Assembly: GCA_965216945.1 (NCBI GenBank)
Contig: CBDCGU010000003.1
Coordinates: forward strand, 2,480,001-2,544,000
DNA length: 64,000 nt
Reading direction: 5' to 3'
From: DATHZQ01 sp965216945
GTDB lineage: Bacteria; Actinomycetota; Acidimicrobiia; Spongiisociales; UBA5794
Each line of letters begins with the position of its first letter. Position 1 is the first letter of the stretch. The notes below the pieces were generated by a model, which made no database searches, was not told the origin of the DNA, and was given only the letters and a program-made list of their open reading frames with translations. The translations under genes and the position numbers were made by a program. This document shows, in pieces, positions 52,928 to 62,459 of the stretch.

Positions 52928-53398
52928 ATGGAGACAACGAAGACACCAGCCAAGGCGATGCCGGACCGCAGGCTCGCATGGGCCGCCGTGGTGGTCGGGC
53001 TGCTCGTCGTCGTCACCGTTGGGGTGCTGGCCTTCCGCCAACCGCTTGCGCTCACGGAGGGAACACCGGAGGCGACAGTGCAGGCGTACGTTCAGGCGGT
53101 CATCGATGGCGACGAGGACGCTGCCGTAGCGCTCTTGCATGCAGATCTCGAGTGTGACGCCCGCCACCTCGGCGATGCGCACATCGGAGACGACGTTCGG
53201 GTGACGCTCCACGAAACCGAAGTCGACGATGCAACGGCCGAGATCGAAGTGGTGGTGACCACCGTGTCCGGCAATGGACCATTCGATGTTTACGAGTACG
53301 ACGAACGGTATCGGTTCGAGCTCGTACGCCAAGACGGGCAGTGGGTGATCACCCACCGCCCGTGGCCGTACGCAGCCTGTGGGGAGGTAACACGATGA
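52928..53398 (+). CDS. Membrane-anchored NTF2-like protein
   Basis: A 156-residue protein with one N-terminal transmembrane helix (about residues 17-38) and an exported domain starting TPEATVQAYVQAVIDGDEDAAVALLHADLECDAR, the pattern of NTF2-like/DUF4878 domains, ending in RFELVRQDGQWVITHRPWPYAACG. Two Cys could pair. The function is unknown. It lies between the two-component system and a large membrane protein, overlapping the latter by 4 bp. Confidence 0.65.
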   Translation: METTKTPAKAMPDRRLAWAAVVVGLLVVVTVGVLAFRQPLALTEGTPEATVQAYVQAVIDGDEDAAVALLHADLECDARHLGDAHIGDDVRVTLHETEVDDATAEIEVVVTTVSGNGPFDVYEYDERYRFELVRQDGQWVITHRPWPYAACGEVTR

Positions 53399-55119
53399 TG
53401 GCTCTGGTTTCGACACTCGTCCAACTCGCCATCGTCATTGCGATCGGCACGGCGATCGCAAAGGCGGTGCGCAACCGAGGTGGCGGCCGGCAGTCGGCCG
53501 GTGACAACACGGCATCGTTGCGACGTCTCTTCACCTACGGCTTGCTCGCTGTAGCCGTCGGCGTGGCCGCATCGGGGGTGTGGGGTCTGCTCAGCCGCCT
53601 GTTCGATGCGCCGGAGATCGCAGGGGATGCAAGGACCACGCTGGCGCGGTCACTGGCGTTCACGATCGTCGGTCTCCCAGCCGCCATCGTCCTGTTCCGG
53701 TCGACGCTGCGGCGGCTCGCCATGGATCCCGAGGAGGAGGCCTCGGCGGGGTGGCGGCTCTACATCGGCGCGGCGACGACCATCTCTCTGCTCGGGACGA
53801 TGATTGCGGCGTATGTCGTGGTTGCCTGGATGGTCGGGCTCGAAGACGCCGACGGTGAGGCGGTGGCCTGGCTCTTGGTCATGGCCGCCCTCTGGGTGAT
53901 CCACTGGCAGCCTGCGGTACACCGCCACCATCCACCGTCGGGGATCCACCTGATGCTGGGGACACTGCTCGGCTGGGGAGCCGTCGTGGGAAGTGCCGGG
54001 GTGATCATCGGTCGCACGCTCGACCGCATCTATGTCGGCGCGTTCGGCACCGCCTTCGCCGCCACGGACTTCGGCGAGGTGCTCGGACGGGCCGCCGTCG
54101 TGCTCGCTGTCGGTGCCGCGGCATGGGCGTGGCACTGGCTGATGCCCGATCGCAGCAGATGGAGCGAGACCATGTGGCATGGCTGGGTGCTCATCGGGGG
54201 CGTCCTCAGCGGGGTTCTCGCCCTGCTCGGGTCGGCGGGAGCGGTCCTCCTCGGATTGGCCGTATGGATCGTCGGTGATGCGGGTGGCGAATCGGCGGCA
54301 GCTTTCTTCGACTTCATCCCCGCCACGGCGGCAACGGCACTGGTGGCATCCGTCTCGGTGGCGTACCACTACTCGCGACACGCTGCCGTCGTCACGTCCC
54401 GCACAGAGCCGGCGCGTGCGTTCGACTACCTGCTCGCCGCAGTCGGTCTCGCCGCCGGGCTGAGTGGATTCGCCACTCTGCTCGTGGCTCTCTTTGGCAC
54501 CGCCGGCACGCCGGTCGGCAGCTCCGAGTCCCAGATCAACGTCCTGCTCGCCGCGCTGGTTGCGTTTGTGCTCGGCGTGCCACTGTGGTGGAGGTTCTGG
54601 AGGCGGGCCGAAGGCTTTGCAGTCGCACAGACAAGTGCGGAGCTCGGTTCGATCTCCCGTCGCACGTTCATCGTGGCGACACTGGGCGTGGCGGGTATCA
54701 CGGGCCTGGTCGCCGGGATCGGCGTCGTCTTCCTACTGTTCGAGCACCTTCTCGAAGGAAGTCTCGGCCTCCAGGCGTTGTACGAGATGCGGGTGCCGCT
54801 GGCGCTGGTGATCACAGCAGGGGCGGCCGCCTGGTACCACTGGACGGTGTTCCGGTCGGACCAGGATCGGCGTCCCGCGGCCGGACCGGCGCGGAAGCGG
54901 GTTGTTGTGGTGGCAGAGGCAGGTGGTGCGTTCGCTGGTGAGCTCGAAGAGGCGATCGGCGCCCTGGAGGCGAACTGGGTGCTACTCGGCGAACAGCAGC
55001 CGGTGGAGCGCAGCGTTGCTGCCGTGGCCGCCGCGATCGAGTCGGCTCCAGGCGACGACGTCTTGGTGCTCGTCGGTCACGACGGCGAGCCGGTCGTCGT
55101 GCCGTATCGCACGGGTTGA
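53395..55119 (+). CDS. DUF5671-type multi-pass membrane protein
   Basis: A 574-residue integral membrane protein with about 14 hydrophobic segments. The pattern RRLFTYGLLAVAVGVAASGVWGLLSRLFDAP...LARSLAFTIVGLPAAIVLFRSTLRR recurs several times along the chain (RLYIGAATTISLLGT..., FDYLLAAVGLAAGLSG..., RRTFIVATLGVAGITGL...), as in DUF5671 proteins. A C-terminal soluble tail of about 70 residues follows. No biochemical role is known. ATG 53395 overlaps the preceding gene, so it belongs to the kinase/regulator operon. Confidence 0.7.
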   Translation: MMALVSTLVQLAIVIAIGTAIAKAVRNRGGGRQSAGDNTASLRRLFTYGLLAVAVGVAASGVWGLLSRLFDAPEIAGDARTTLARSLAFTIVGLPAAIVLFRSTLRRLAMDPEEEASAGWRLYIGAATTISLLGTMIAAYVVVAWMVGLEDADGEAVAWLLVMAALWVIHWQPAVHRHHPPSGIHLMLGTLLGWGAVVGSAGVIIGRTLDRIYVGAFGTAFAATDFGEVLGRAAVVLAVGAAAWAWHWLMPDRSRWSETMWHGWVLIGGVLSGVLALLGSAGAVLLGLAVWIVGDAGGESAAAFFDFIPATAATALVASVSVAYHYSRHAAVVTSRTEPARAFDYLLAAVGLAAGLSGFATLLVALFGTAGTPVGSSESQINVLLAALVAFVLGVPLWWRFWRRAEGFAVAQTSAELGSISRRTFIVATLGVAGITGLVAGIGVVFLLFEHLLEGSLGLQALYEMRVPLALVITAGAAAWYHWTVFRSDQDRRPAAGPARKRVVVVAEAGGAFAGELEEAIGALEANWVLLGEQQPVERSVAAVAAAIESAPGDDVLVLVGHDGEPVVVPYRTG

Positions 55120-55212
55120 CCTCACCCACCACCGGATGTCCCCGGGTCTTCGGCGTGTGGCCCCGGGCACCGCGGCCCCAGGCCACGTTGGAGCGTGCCC
55201 CTGCGCACGCTC

Positions 55213-55218
55213 TAACCT
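55213..55218 (+). promoter_or_regulatory. Leaderless -10 element of the MidA-like gene
   Basis: TAACCT ends 6 nt before GTG 55225. Confidence 0.5.
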
Positions 55219-55224
55219 CGTCCG

Positions 55225-56292
55225 GTGCTCGCTGACAAACTCCGCAGGCGCATCGTCGCCGAGGGGCCCATGCCGTTCGAGGACTTCATGGCGGCCTGCC
55301 TCTACGACGCCGACCATGGCTTCTTTGCGACGGGGCCGTTGCGGTCCACCAAGGGTGGCGACTTCCTCACCAGTCCCGAGGTGAGTCCCTGGTTCGGGCG
55401 GATGCTCGGACGATACGTGGAGGCGACACAGCCCGGAGGCGTCATCGTCGAGGCGGGAGCGGGATCCGGTTCGCTGCTGCGACCGCTGCTGTCCGAGCTG
55501 ACCACCGTGCCAAGGAGAGCCGTCGCCGTCGACGCCTCTCCGGCTGCCCGCAAATCGCTGGCGGCGTTGGATGGTGTGGATTGTGTCGTCGCCGACCTCT
55601 CTGAGGTCACGGGATCGCTGTCGGGAACGATCATCGCAAACGAGCTGCTCGACAACCTGCCGTGCGCCATCGCGGTGCGCACGGGCTCGCGATGGGAAGA
55701 ACGCTGGGTCGGTGTCGGCGAGGCCGGTTTCGACTTGGTCGCCGCAACGGTGCGGCCGGATGTTCTGGACTGGGTGGAGAGGCACGGTGGCACCGTTCCC
55801 GACGGCGGGTTGGTCGAGGTGCAGCTGGCAGCCTCGGCTTGGGTTACTGCCGCGGTGCAGCGCCTCGCCGCAGGCTCGTTGGTCGTGTTCGATTACGGAG
55901 GCACCGCCGAGGAGCTCGAATCCCGGCGCACGCTCGGCACATTGCGCACCTATCGCAACCACCACCTCGGTCCGGATCCGCTGACGGTGCCGGGCGAGAC
56001 GGATGTCACCGTCGACGTCAACTTCACGGCGATGGTCGCCGCAGCCGAGTCGGCGGGCGCCGACGTGGCGCTGTATCGGCAGGACGACTTCCTCACCGAC
56101 CTCGGTCTCCGCGACGAGATCCGAGCGCTGCGGGTTCGAGAGCGCTCGCTGGCGCAGCAAGGGGACGCCATGGCACGGCTCCATCTCCGCGCCGAGGCCA
56201 CCGATGCCGAGACCCTGTTGCACCCCAGGGGCTTGGGAGATTTCCGTGTGCTCGTCGCCCGAGCCCGACGTACCATTCCTCAGCAAACCTAG
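55225..56292 (+). CDS. MidA/NDUFAF7-family SAM-dependent methyltransferase
   Basis: A 355-residue COG1565 protein. Motifs: MPFEDFMAACLYDADHGFFATG, DFLTSPEVSPWFGRMLGRYVE, VIVEAGAGSGSLLRPLL (SAM-binding GxGxG), NELLDNLPCAIAV and LVVFDYGG. The mitochondrial homologue dimethylates an Arg of the NuoD-type subunit and is needed for complex I assembly. Whether the bacterial protein does the same is unknown, but it lies in a window with two complex I operons. Start GTG 55225 supported by the TAnnnT element. Confidence 0.85.
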   Translation: MLADKLRRRIVAEGPMPFEDFMAACLYDADHGFFATGPLRSTKGGDFLTSPEVSPWFGRMLGRYVEATQPGGVIVEAGAGSGSLLRPLLSELTTVPRRAVAVDASPAARKSLAALDGVDCVVADLSEVTGSLSGTIIANELLDNLPCAIAVRTGSRWEERWVGVGEAGFDLVAATVRPDVLDWVERHGGTVPDGGLVEVQLAASAWVTAAVQRLAAGSLVVFDYGGTAEELESRRTLGTLRTYRNHHLGPDPLTVPGETDVTVDVNFTAMVAAAESAGADVALYRQDDFLTDLGLRDEIRALRVRERSLAQQGDAMARLHLRAEATDAETLLHPRGLGDFRVLVARARRTIPQQT

Positions 56293-56305
56293 GGCTCCGC
56301 GCTCC

Positions 56306-57667
56306 ATGACCTACACGAGTCTCTTCGACCTGTTCAGCATCGGGATCGGCCCGTCGAGCTCGCACACCGTCGGGCCGATGGTGGCGGCGAAGACGTTCGC
56401 AGAGCAGCTACCGATCGGTGTGGTGGATCGTGTCCAAGTGGAGCTGTTCGGATCCCTCGCCCTGACCGGGCGGGGTCACGGAACCCCCAACGCCGTGTTC
56501 ATGGGTCTGGCCGGCTATGCACCGGCGACGGTACCGATGGAGGTGGTGGCCTCATTCGAAGCCCGTACCGCCCAGAACCGCCGTATCCGGCTCGCCGGGC
56601 ACCGGGCCATCGCGTTCGATCCGGGTCGGGATCTCCTCATGACCGAGGACTATCACCCGGCTCACGCCAACGTCATGGGGTTCGTCGCCTGGGACGCCGC
56701 CGGTGCGGTTGTCGCAGAGGAGCACTTCGCTTCCATCGGGGGTGGCTTCGTCACGGAGGTGCACGCACTCGGCGACACCGAGGAAGCCGTCTCCGAGGAG
56801 CTCCCGTTCTCGTTCCGCTCCGCACGGGAGCTTCTCGATCAGTGCGCGGCGCACGAAATGACCATCGCCGACCTCGCCATGGCGAACGAGCTCCATGTGC
56901 GCAGCGAATCCGAGGTGCGAGCCCGCGCCCACGACATCTCGTCTGTGATGTTCGCTGTCATCGAGCGCGGCGTTGCCGCACGGGGAACCCTGCCCGGCGG
57001 GCTGAACGTTCCGCGGCGGGCGATGAGCCTCGCCGCCGACCTGTCCCAACCTGGGGATAGATCGCTGCCGCCCACCGGTCCGAGCGACTGGGCAGGCGTC
57101 TGGGCGACGGCGGTGGGGGAGGAGAACGCCGCAGGTCACCGCATCGTGACGGCGCCGACCAACGGCGCCGCCGGCATCATCCCGGCCGTACTCAAGTTCC
57201 TCGGTGAGTACTGCACAGCCCGCTGCGAGGAGCCGCGGCTCGAGTTCCTGCTCACCGCCACGGCCATCGGCTCGCTGCTCAAGGCCAACGCGGGGATCTC
57301 CGGCGCCGAGCTGGGCTGCCAGGGCGAGATCGGCTCGGCCTGTGCCATGGCGGCGGCTGGGCTCGCCGCTGCACTTGGTGGCAGCCCCAAGCACGTGGAG
57401 AACGCGGCCGAGATCGCACTCGAGCACCACCTCGGGCTGACCTGCGACCCGCTGGCAGGGCTCGTTCAGGTGCCGTGCATCGAGCGCAACGCCATTGGTG
57501 CCGGCAAGGCCATCAGCGCAGCGTCGATGGCTCTGCGGGGCACGGGCGACCACATCGTGCCTCTCGACGCCGCGATCGCAACGCTGCGTCAGACGGGTCG
57601 CGACATGGATCGCATCTACAAGGAGACGAGCCTCGGCGGCCTCGCCGTCAACGTACCGGAGTGTTGA
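56306..57667 (+). CDS. sdaA: L-serine ammonia-lyase, single-chain iron-sulfur type
   Basis: A 453-residue enzyme that converts L-serine to pyruvate and ammonia. The N-terminal domain has FSIGIGPSSSHTVGPMVAA, and the catalytic domain has ATAIGSLLKANAGISGAELGCQGEIGSACAMAAAG and CDPLAGLVQVPCIERNAIGA, with three Cys that hold the labile 4Fe-4S cluster. Alpha and beta domains are fused as in proteobacterial and actinobacterial SdaA. ATG 56306 follows the MidA-like gene by 13 bp. Confidence 0.93.
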   Translation: MTYTSLFDLFSIGIGPSSSHTVGPMVAAKTFAEQLPIGVVDRVQVELFGSLALTGRGHGTPNAVFMGLAGYAPATVPMEVVASFEARTAQNRRIRLAGHRAIAFDPGRDLLMTEDYHPAHANVMGFVAWDAAGAVVAEEHFASIGGGFVTEVHALGDTEEAVSEELPFSFRSARELLDQCAAHEMTIADLAMANELHVRSESEVRARAHDISSVMFAVIERGVAARGTLPGGLNVPRRAMSLAADLSQPGDRSLPPTGPSDWAGVWATAVGEENAAGHRIVTAPTNGAAGIIPAVLKFLGEYCTARCEEPRLEFLLTATAIGSLLKANAGISGAELGCQGEIGSACAMAAAGLAAALGGSPKHVENAAEIALEHHLGLTCDPLAGLVQVPCIERNAIGAGKAISAASMALRGTGDHIVPLDAAIATLRQTGRDMDRIYKETSLGGLAVNVPEC

Positions 57668-57731
57668 TTCTGGGTGAACTCGCTCGAAGCATGCTTTGGC
57701 GACTTCGCCTTGCTTGTCGCCTGCCACTTGA

Positions 57732-57764
57732 TGACGTCCTGAGGCGAGTGGTCCCAGGACGTCA
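57732..57764 (+). repeat. 10-bp perfect inverted repeat after sdaA
   Basis: TGACGTCCTG and CAGGACGTCA separated by 13 bp. No T tract follows. It could be a rho-independent-like end of sdaA or an operator for the lipoprotein gene 38 bp downstream. Confidence 0.45.
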
Positions 57765-57801
57765 CGGGAACCTGCGGCTCGCTTCGGGACGTCTCATCCA
57801 C

Positions 57802-58275
57802 ATGAAGCAGCTCATCCCTGCGGTCGCGTTGCTCATCGTGCTCGGTGCGTGCGGCGCACCCGACGAATCGTTCGAAGAGGTGGGTGCGGTGGACGATAGC
57901 GACGTCACCACCCCAGAAGAGACGACATCCACACGACTCGACGTCGAGCTCGTCCCGGCTCCCACGAAGCCGCCGCCGACCACCGCGCCCGGCACCGGCG
58001 ACGGCCCCGTCTTCCAGCCTGGGGATGATCCGGTTGCGTTTGCGATCGCCGACCTGGCGCACCGCATGAGCGTTCCCGAGAACGACATCGAGGTGGTGGA
58101 GCAACAGGAGGTCATGTGGCGCGACGGCAGCCTCGGGTGCCCGCAGCCGGGCTTCTTGTACACCCAGGCGCTCGTCGACGGCAGCCGGATCGTGCTCGCC
58201 ATCGGTGACGTCACGTACGACTATCACCAAGGGGCAGGTAGAGCGCCGTTTCTCTGCGAGGAACCCGGGCGCTGA
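57802..58275 (+). CDS. Lipoprotein with conserved LGCPQPG domain
   Basis: A 157-residue lipoprotein: signal peptide with lipobox VLGAC, acidic/Pro-rich linker, then a domain of about 90 residues. The domain has VAFAIADLAHRMSVPENDIEV, MWRDGSLGCPQPGFLYTQALVDGSRIVLAIGDVTYDYH and a closing Cys. A similar small domain is common in actinobacterial exported proteins, but its function is not known to me. It is convergent with the subtilase gene, 9 bp away. Confidence 0.65.
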   Translation: MKQLIPAVALLIVLGACGAPDESFEEVGAVDDSDVTTPEETTSTRLDVELVPAPTKPPPTTAPGTGDGPVFQPGDDPVAFAIADLAHRMSVPENDIEVVEQQEVMWRDGSLGCPQPGFLYTQALVDGSRIVLAIGDVTYDYHQGAGRAPFLCEEPGR

Positions 58276-58284
58276 CCGCACCGA

Positions 58285-61200
58285 TCAGCGCGCTCGGTGG
58301 CGCAGCTGTGATTGCGGTAGCAGGGGAGCAGGCAGCGCCGAGTTGGCAGTTGCCGAACTGTCGACACCGACGATGGTCAGGCCCAACGATCCGTCGGGTC
58401 CCGTGTGCGACACCGCACCCAGGTAGAGGGTGTCTGGTTCCAAGCCCGACCACGCTATCTCGACGGTTCCCGTGCCACCCGCCACGGCCGACGTCGGCGC
58501 CGCGGTGACGGTGAGCGAACCGTCCGTGTCGAGCGGTACGTTCCACGCAAACAGCGTGTAGGCGGCGTCCGGTCCGTCGGTCTCCCAGCCATGAACGGCC
58601 ACGGAGTACCGCCCCGCCGCCGGCAGCGTCAGATCGACCTCTTCCGCGGACGTCGCCGAGCCGCTGCCGCCGACGAAGTTGCCGTCCGGGTCGAACACGT
58701 ACAGGTCGAGGTCGTCGTCGCCATCGGTGTAGGCGTCCAGCAGGCCGAACCGTGCGTAGGCGGTTCCGTCGGGCACGGTGATCTCGTGGAAGGTGATGCC
58801 GACGCCCGACGTGTAGGCCTCGTTGAAGTCATTGCTCGGGTCGTCCTCGACAACGTCGTCCCTCGTCACTGGTTCGACGAGCCCGTGCGCCAGAGCCTCA
58901 TACGAGCCGCCGTAGCCCCAGGCGACGTCGAACGCCGCCGCCCCGGCCGTTCCTGTGCCGGTGATCTCGTCGGGGCCGTCGAACGCCAGAGCCCGCACCG
59001 CAATGGGACTCTGTACCCGGTATCCGGCGGAGTGCCACGCCAAGGTGCCGAATCGCCACTCGTCGAGCGGCGCCCGAGTGTGGCTGATCGTGACCGAGAA
59101 CTCGCCGGTCTCACCCGGGGCGAGCGTGAGCTTCTGCGGCTCGACATCGACGGTGAAGCCGGGAGGAGCCTTGACTTGCGCCTCGAATACCCGGATCTTG
59201 TCGGCGACACTCGTCACGGTGCGAGTGATCGTTTGTGAGCCAACGAGCTCGGCCACGCCGATGCTCGGTACGTTGAGGTCGCTTGGATCGGTCGGGTAGC
59301 CGGCATCTTCGAGCGCTGCGCACGTGCCGCTCACCCAGATGTCCCCAACGCCGGCACCACAGGTGAAGGCGGCGTAGTCGAGCAAGCCGGTGTCGTACAC
59401 CAATCCGGGGTTGAACGTGGATCCTCGCTGATGGATGTTGCCGCCGGGCTCGATGTATCCGGCACCCATGGCGAAGACCTCTGCCGGCGTCGTGCCGTCC
59501 TCCAGCCACACGTCACGGCGGGCCGTCGTCATCAGGGCTGATTTGGCCATGGCGGGAGTCCACGAGGGGTGGGCTTGCTTGATGAGGGCGAAGACACCTG
59601 CCACGTGCGGGCTGGACATCGAGGTGCCGCTGATCGATTGGAACCACTGCCCGGGGGCACCGAGCAGCGCCGCCGGCGAGTTGGCGGCCAGGATGTTCAC
59701 CCCTGGAGCCGTGACGTCGGGCTTCAGGATGTCGGCCGACAACTCATTCGGACCCCTCGAGGAGAATGCGGCGACGACCGAGCCGTCGCCGTCGACCTTG
59801 CGGCTCCCGGTGAGCGTGACGGCGGCATCGTCTCCTGCGGCGGCGACGTATGCGGCGAGCCGCTCGCCGTCCGCTGCCGAAACGTGCAACGAGGGGACAT
59901 AGTGGTTGTCCGTGTTCAGCGTGTCGTTCTCGGTGACGTTGGCGAGGATCATGCCCACACCACCTTGCTCCAGAACCGCCTGGCTCTTCGCCACGCGGGC
60001 CAACCCGCCGCGCTGGCACAGGACGACAGCGTCGGCGATCGAGCTCGTGAACTCGACGGCCGGGTCGCACAGTGCGTTCCCCAATCCCGCCGCATCGAGG
60101 AGACGTCGTTCGGGTATTCCGCCCGTGATCGTGACGCCTCGGTACTCACGGCCATCGGCAAGGATGACGGCGCCTCCGAACTCGCGGTCTTGGGTACCGG
60201 CGGCGACAGAGGTGACCCAGGGGACCGTCGCGGGGGAGCCGACCGAGCCGGCGTCGGGGCCGCTGTTTCCCGCCGACGTGGCGACCATGACGCCCGCGTT
60301 GGCAGCGAAGAGGAACGCCACGTCGTCGACGCCCAGGCTCGCACTGCTCGATCCGATCGAGTAGTTGATGACGTCCGCACCGTCGGCCACGGCCTGGTCG
60401 ATGGCGGCGACGAGGTCGCTGGTGGCACATCCCCCGGCTGTCGCGCTCGAGCTCCAGCACGCCTTGTAGACAGCGATGCGGGCACGGGGTGCGATACCCG
60501 AGACGAAGCCCCAATCGGTGCCGAGCACCTCGGCGCGCACTCGCCCGTTTCCGGCGGCCGTTGAGGCCGTGTGGCTCCCGTGGCCGTGGGCGTCACGCGC
60601 CGACAGGTACTCACCGAGGGCCAGACCCTCGCCCGTGCCGCCGTGGAAGCCGGCACCAAACGCCTGGGCGGACAGCAACTTGTTGTTGCAGGTGAAATCG
60701 GCGTCGCTCGGATTCACGGCTTGGGCGCTCGAGACCGCGCTGCCGAAGTCGCATTCCGTCGCCGAGAATCCCGGTGGAGGCGCACCGTACGAGCCGTCGT
60801 CTGCAAAGCTCGGGTGCTCGGGCCAGACGCCCGTGTCGATGACCGCGACCACCACGTTCTCGCCGGTGTAGCCGGTGGCCCACGGTCCCTGCCTGTGGGT
60901 GAGTTCCAGGAAGTCGGGCGAGGCGTCGGTGGTGAGCCGCCGCAGCTCGTCGGGCACCACGGCCACCACGCCGGGCTGGGTCGACACCGTCGCAGCCTGC
61001 GCCGGCGACATGCGGGCGGCAAAACCATTGCTGGCGTACGTGTAGTGATACAACGCGTTGGTGGAGGGAACGTTGGCCGCACGGAGGGCCGACGTGTGCC
61101 GCTCTCGCAGGTGGTCGGCGTACGCAAAGGCGGCAGGTGCGAGGGGGTGGATCCGGTCCCCGTCGGCGGTGGCGGCGGTGGCTTCGAGCCCGGCGATGCC

Positions 61201-61377
61201 GCCGTCGTAGGCGATGACCGGGGCGTCATCCATCAATACGATGTAGACGTCATGGGTCTTGTCGCCCGTCACCTGGGCGACGACCTCGGCCGGAAGCGTC
61301 GTCACCGCAGACGCGACAGAAGCCAGCGATGCGAACAGCATCGCCAGCACTGCCACGAAAGCGGCTGCTCTTCTCAC
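58285..61377 (-). CDS. Secreted S8 family subtilisin-like serine protease
   Basis: About 1030 residues. Numbered from TTG 61395: signal peptide to about 30, inhibitor I9 propeptide (about 48-150), then the subtilase domain with Asp187 (VVAVIDTGVWPEH), His272 (DAHGHGSHTAST) and Ser near 600 (SGTSMSSPHVAG). A PA domain is inserted between His and Ser (around 400-530). A C-terminal Fn3-like domain (VGSQTITRTVTSVADK...) and a PPC-like domain (FGLLDAYTDGDDDLDLYVFDPDG) follow. GTG 61377 gives the better signal peptide start. Such proteases act in nutrient scavenging or surface processing. Confidence 0.9.
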   Translation of the reverse strand: MRRAAAFVAVLAMLFASLASVASAVTTLPAEVVAQVTGDKTHDVYIVLMDDAPVIAYDGGIAGLEATAATADGDRIHPLAPAAFAYADHLRERHTSALRAANVPSTNALYHYTYASNGFAARMSPAQAATVSTQPGVVAVVPDELRRLTTDASPDFLELTHRQGPWATGYTGENVVVAVIDTGVWPEHPSFADDGSYGAPPPGFSATECDFGSAVSSAQAVNPSDADFTCNNKLLSAQAFGAGFHGGTGEGLALGEYLSARDAHGHGSHTASTAAGNGRVRAEVLGTDWGFVSGIAPRARIAVYKACWSSSATAGGCATSDLVAAIDQAVADGADVINYSIGSSSASLGVDDVAFLFAANAGVMVATSAGNSGPDAGSVGSPATVPWVTSVAAGTQDREFGGAVILADGREYRGVTITGGIPERRLLDAAGLGNALCDPAVEFTSSIADAVVLCQRGGLARVAKSQAVLEQGGVGMILANVTENDTLNTDNHYVPSLHVSAADGERLAAYVAAAGDDAAVTLTGSRKVDGDGSVVAAFSSRGPNELSADILKPDVTAPGVNILAANSPAALLGAPGQWFQSISGTSMSSPHVAGVFALIKQAHPSWTPAMAKSALMTTARRDVWLEDGTTPAEVFAMGAGYIEPGGNIHQRGSTFNPGLVYDTGLLDYAAFTCGAGVGDIWVSGTCAALEDAGYPTDPSDLNVPSIGVAELVGSQTITRTVTSVADKIRVFEAQVKAPPGFTVDVEPQKLTLAPGETGEFSVTISHTRAPLDEWRFGTLAWHSAGYRVQSPIAVRALAFDGPDEITGTGTAGAAAFDVAWGYGGSYEALAHGLVEPVTRDDVVEDDPSNDFNEAYTSGVGITFHEITVPDGTAYARFGLLDAYTDGDDDLDLYVFDPDGNFVGGSGSATSAEEVDLTLPAAGRYSVAVHGWETDGPDAAYTLFAWNVPLDTDGSLTVTAAPTSAVAGGTGTVEIAWSGLEPDTLYLGAVSHTGPDGSLGLTIVGVDSSATANSALPAPLLPQSQLRHRAR

Positions 61378-61576
61378 ACCCCTCGAATCCCCCAATCCTC
61401 GGGCTCAGTGTCGTCGGACGTCGGGTCCCGGTCAACCCCACGAACGACCTATTTCCGGCTTCTGCCGATGATATGAACCTAGACGCGTTGGGCCGCTGCC
61501 CGATACCGATTTCCTCGCCGCCCGGCTCGACGCCGCTGCCCGGCTCTCCACCCTCGGAATACCCCCCGGCGGTCTT

Positions 61577-61582
61577 TAGAAT
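61577..61582 (+). promoter_or_regulatory. Leaderless -10 element of htpX
   Basis: TAGAAT (5 of 6 matches to TATAAT) ends 7 nt before ATG 61590, favouring that start over ATG 61581, which lies inside the element. Confidence 0.5.
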
Positions 61583-61589
61583 GCAGCGC

Positions 61590-62459
61590 ATGAACAACCT
61601 CAAAACGGCGGGTCTCCTCGGGCTCCTCGGCGGTCTCTTCATCGCAGTCGGGGCGCTCTTCGGAGGGCAGAGCGGTGCCGCGATCGCCTTGGGCTTCGCC
61701 GTGCTCTTCAACTTCGCCATGTACTTCTTCTCCGACCGGATGGCGCTCGCCGCGGCGCGCGCCAAGCCGATCGAGCCTGGAAAGCTGCCCGATGTCGAGA
61801 TGATCGTGTCGTCCCTCGCCAGCCGCGAGAACATGCCGATGCCGAAGCTGTACTACATCGACTCACAGCAGCCCAACGCGTTCGCCACGGGCCGCAGCCC
61901 GAAGCATGCGGCCGTTGCCGTGACGACGGGCATCCTGCAGCTCATGAACCCTCAGGAGCTGGAGGGAGTCCTGGCACACGAGCTGTCGCATGTGAAGAAC
62001 AGGGACATCCTCATCGCCACGATCGCGGCCACGATCGCCGCGGCGCTCTCGTTCCTCACCCGGATGGCGTTCTGGGGCAGTCTCGGCGGTCGGCGTGACA
62101 ACGGACCGCTTGGTGCGATCGGTGCGATCATCGGCATCATCGTGGCCCCGCTGGCGGCGATGGTCATCCAGATGGCCATCTCCCGCTCCCGGGAGTACCA
62201 AGCCGACAGGAGTGGAGCCGAGATGACCGGTTCGCCGCTGGCACTGGCTTCGGCGCTTCAGAAGCTGGAGGCCGGCACCACGAAGGTGCCGATGAATGTG
62301 AACCCGGCCGTGTCCCAGCTCTTCATCGCCGACCCGCTCAAGGCGTTCGGCCGGCGCGGCAGCAGCCGCGGCGGTGGCATGGGCAAGATGTTCAGCACCC
62401 ACCCACCGATCCCCGAGCGTGTCGAGCGCCTCACCCAGATGTCGATGGGCATCAGGTAG
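61590..62459 (+). CDS. htpX: HtpX-like M48 membrane metalloprotease
   Basis: A 289-residue membrane zinc protease. Two N-terminal helices (about 5-45) precede VLAHELSHVKNRDI, the HExxH site, then two further hydrophobic segments and SRSREYQADRSGAEMTG, which supplies the third ligand Glu. STHPPIPERVERL is the conserved C-terminal motif. HtpX degrades misfolded membrane proteins during envelope stress; it may also process the neighbouring secreted proteins, which is speculation. Confidence 0.92.
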   Translation: MNNLKTAGLLGLLGGLFIAVGALFGGQSGAAIALGFAVLFNFAMYFFSDRMALAAARAKPIEPGKLPDVEMIVSSLASRENMPMPKLYYIDSQQPNAFATGRSPKHAAVAVTTGILQLMNPQELEGVLAHELSHVKNRDILIATIAATIAAALSFLTRMAFWGSLGGRRDNGPLGAIGAIIGIIVAPLAAMVIQMAISRSREYQADRSGAEMTGSPLALASALQKLEAGTTKVPMNVNPAVSQLFIADPLKAFGRRGSSRGGGMGKMFSTHPPIPERVERLTQMSMGIR

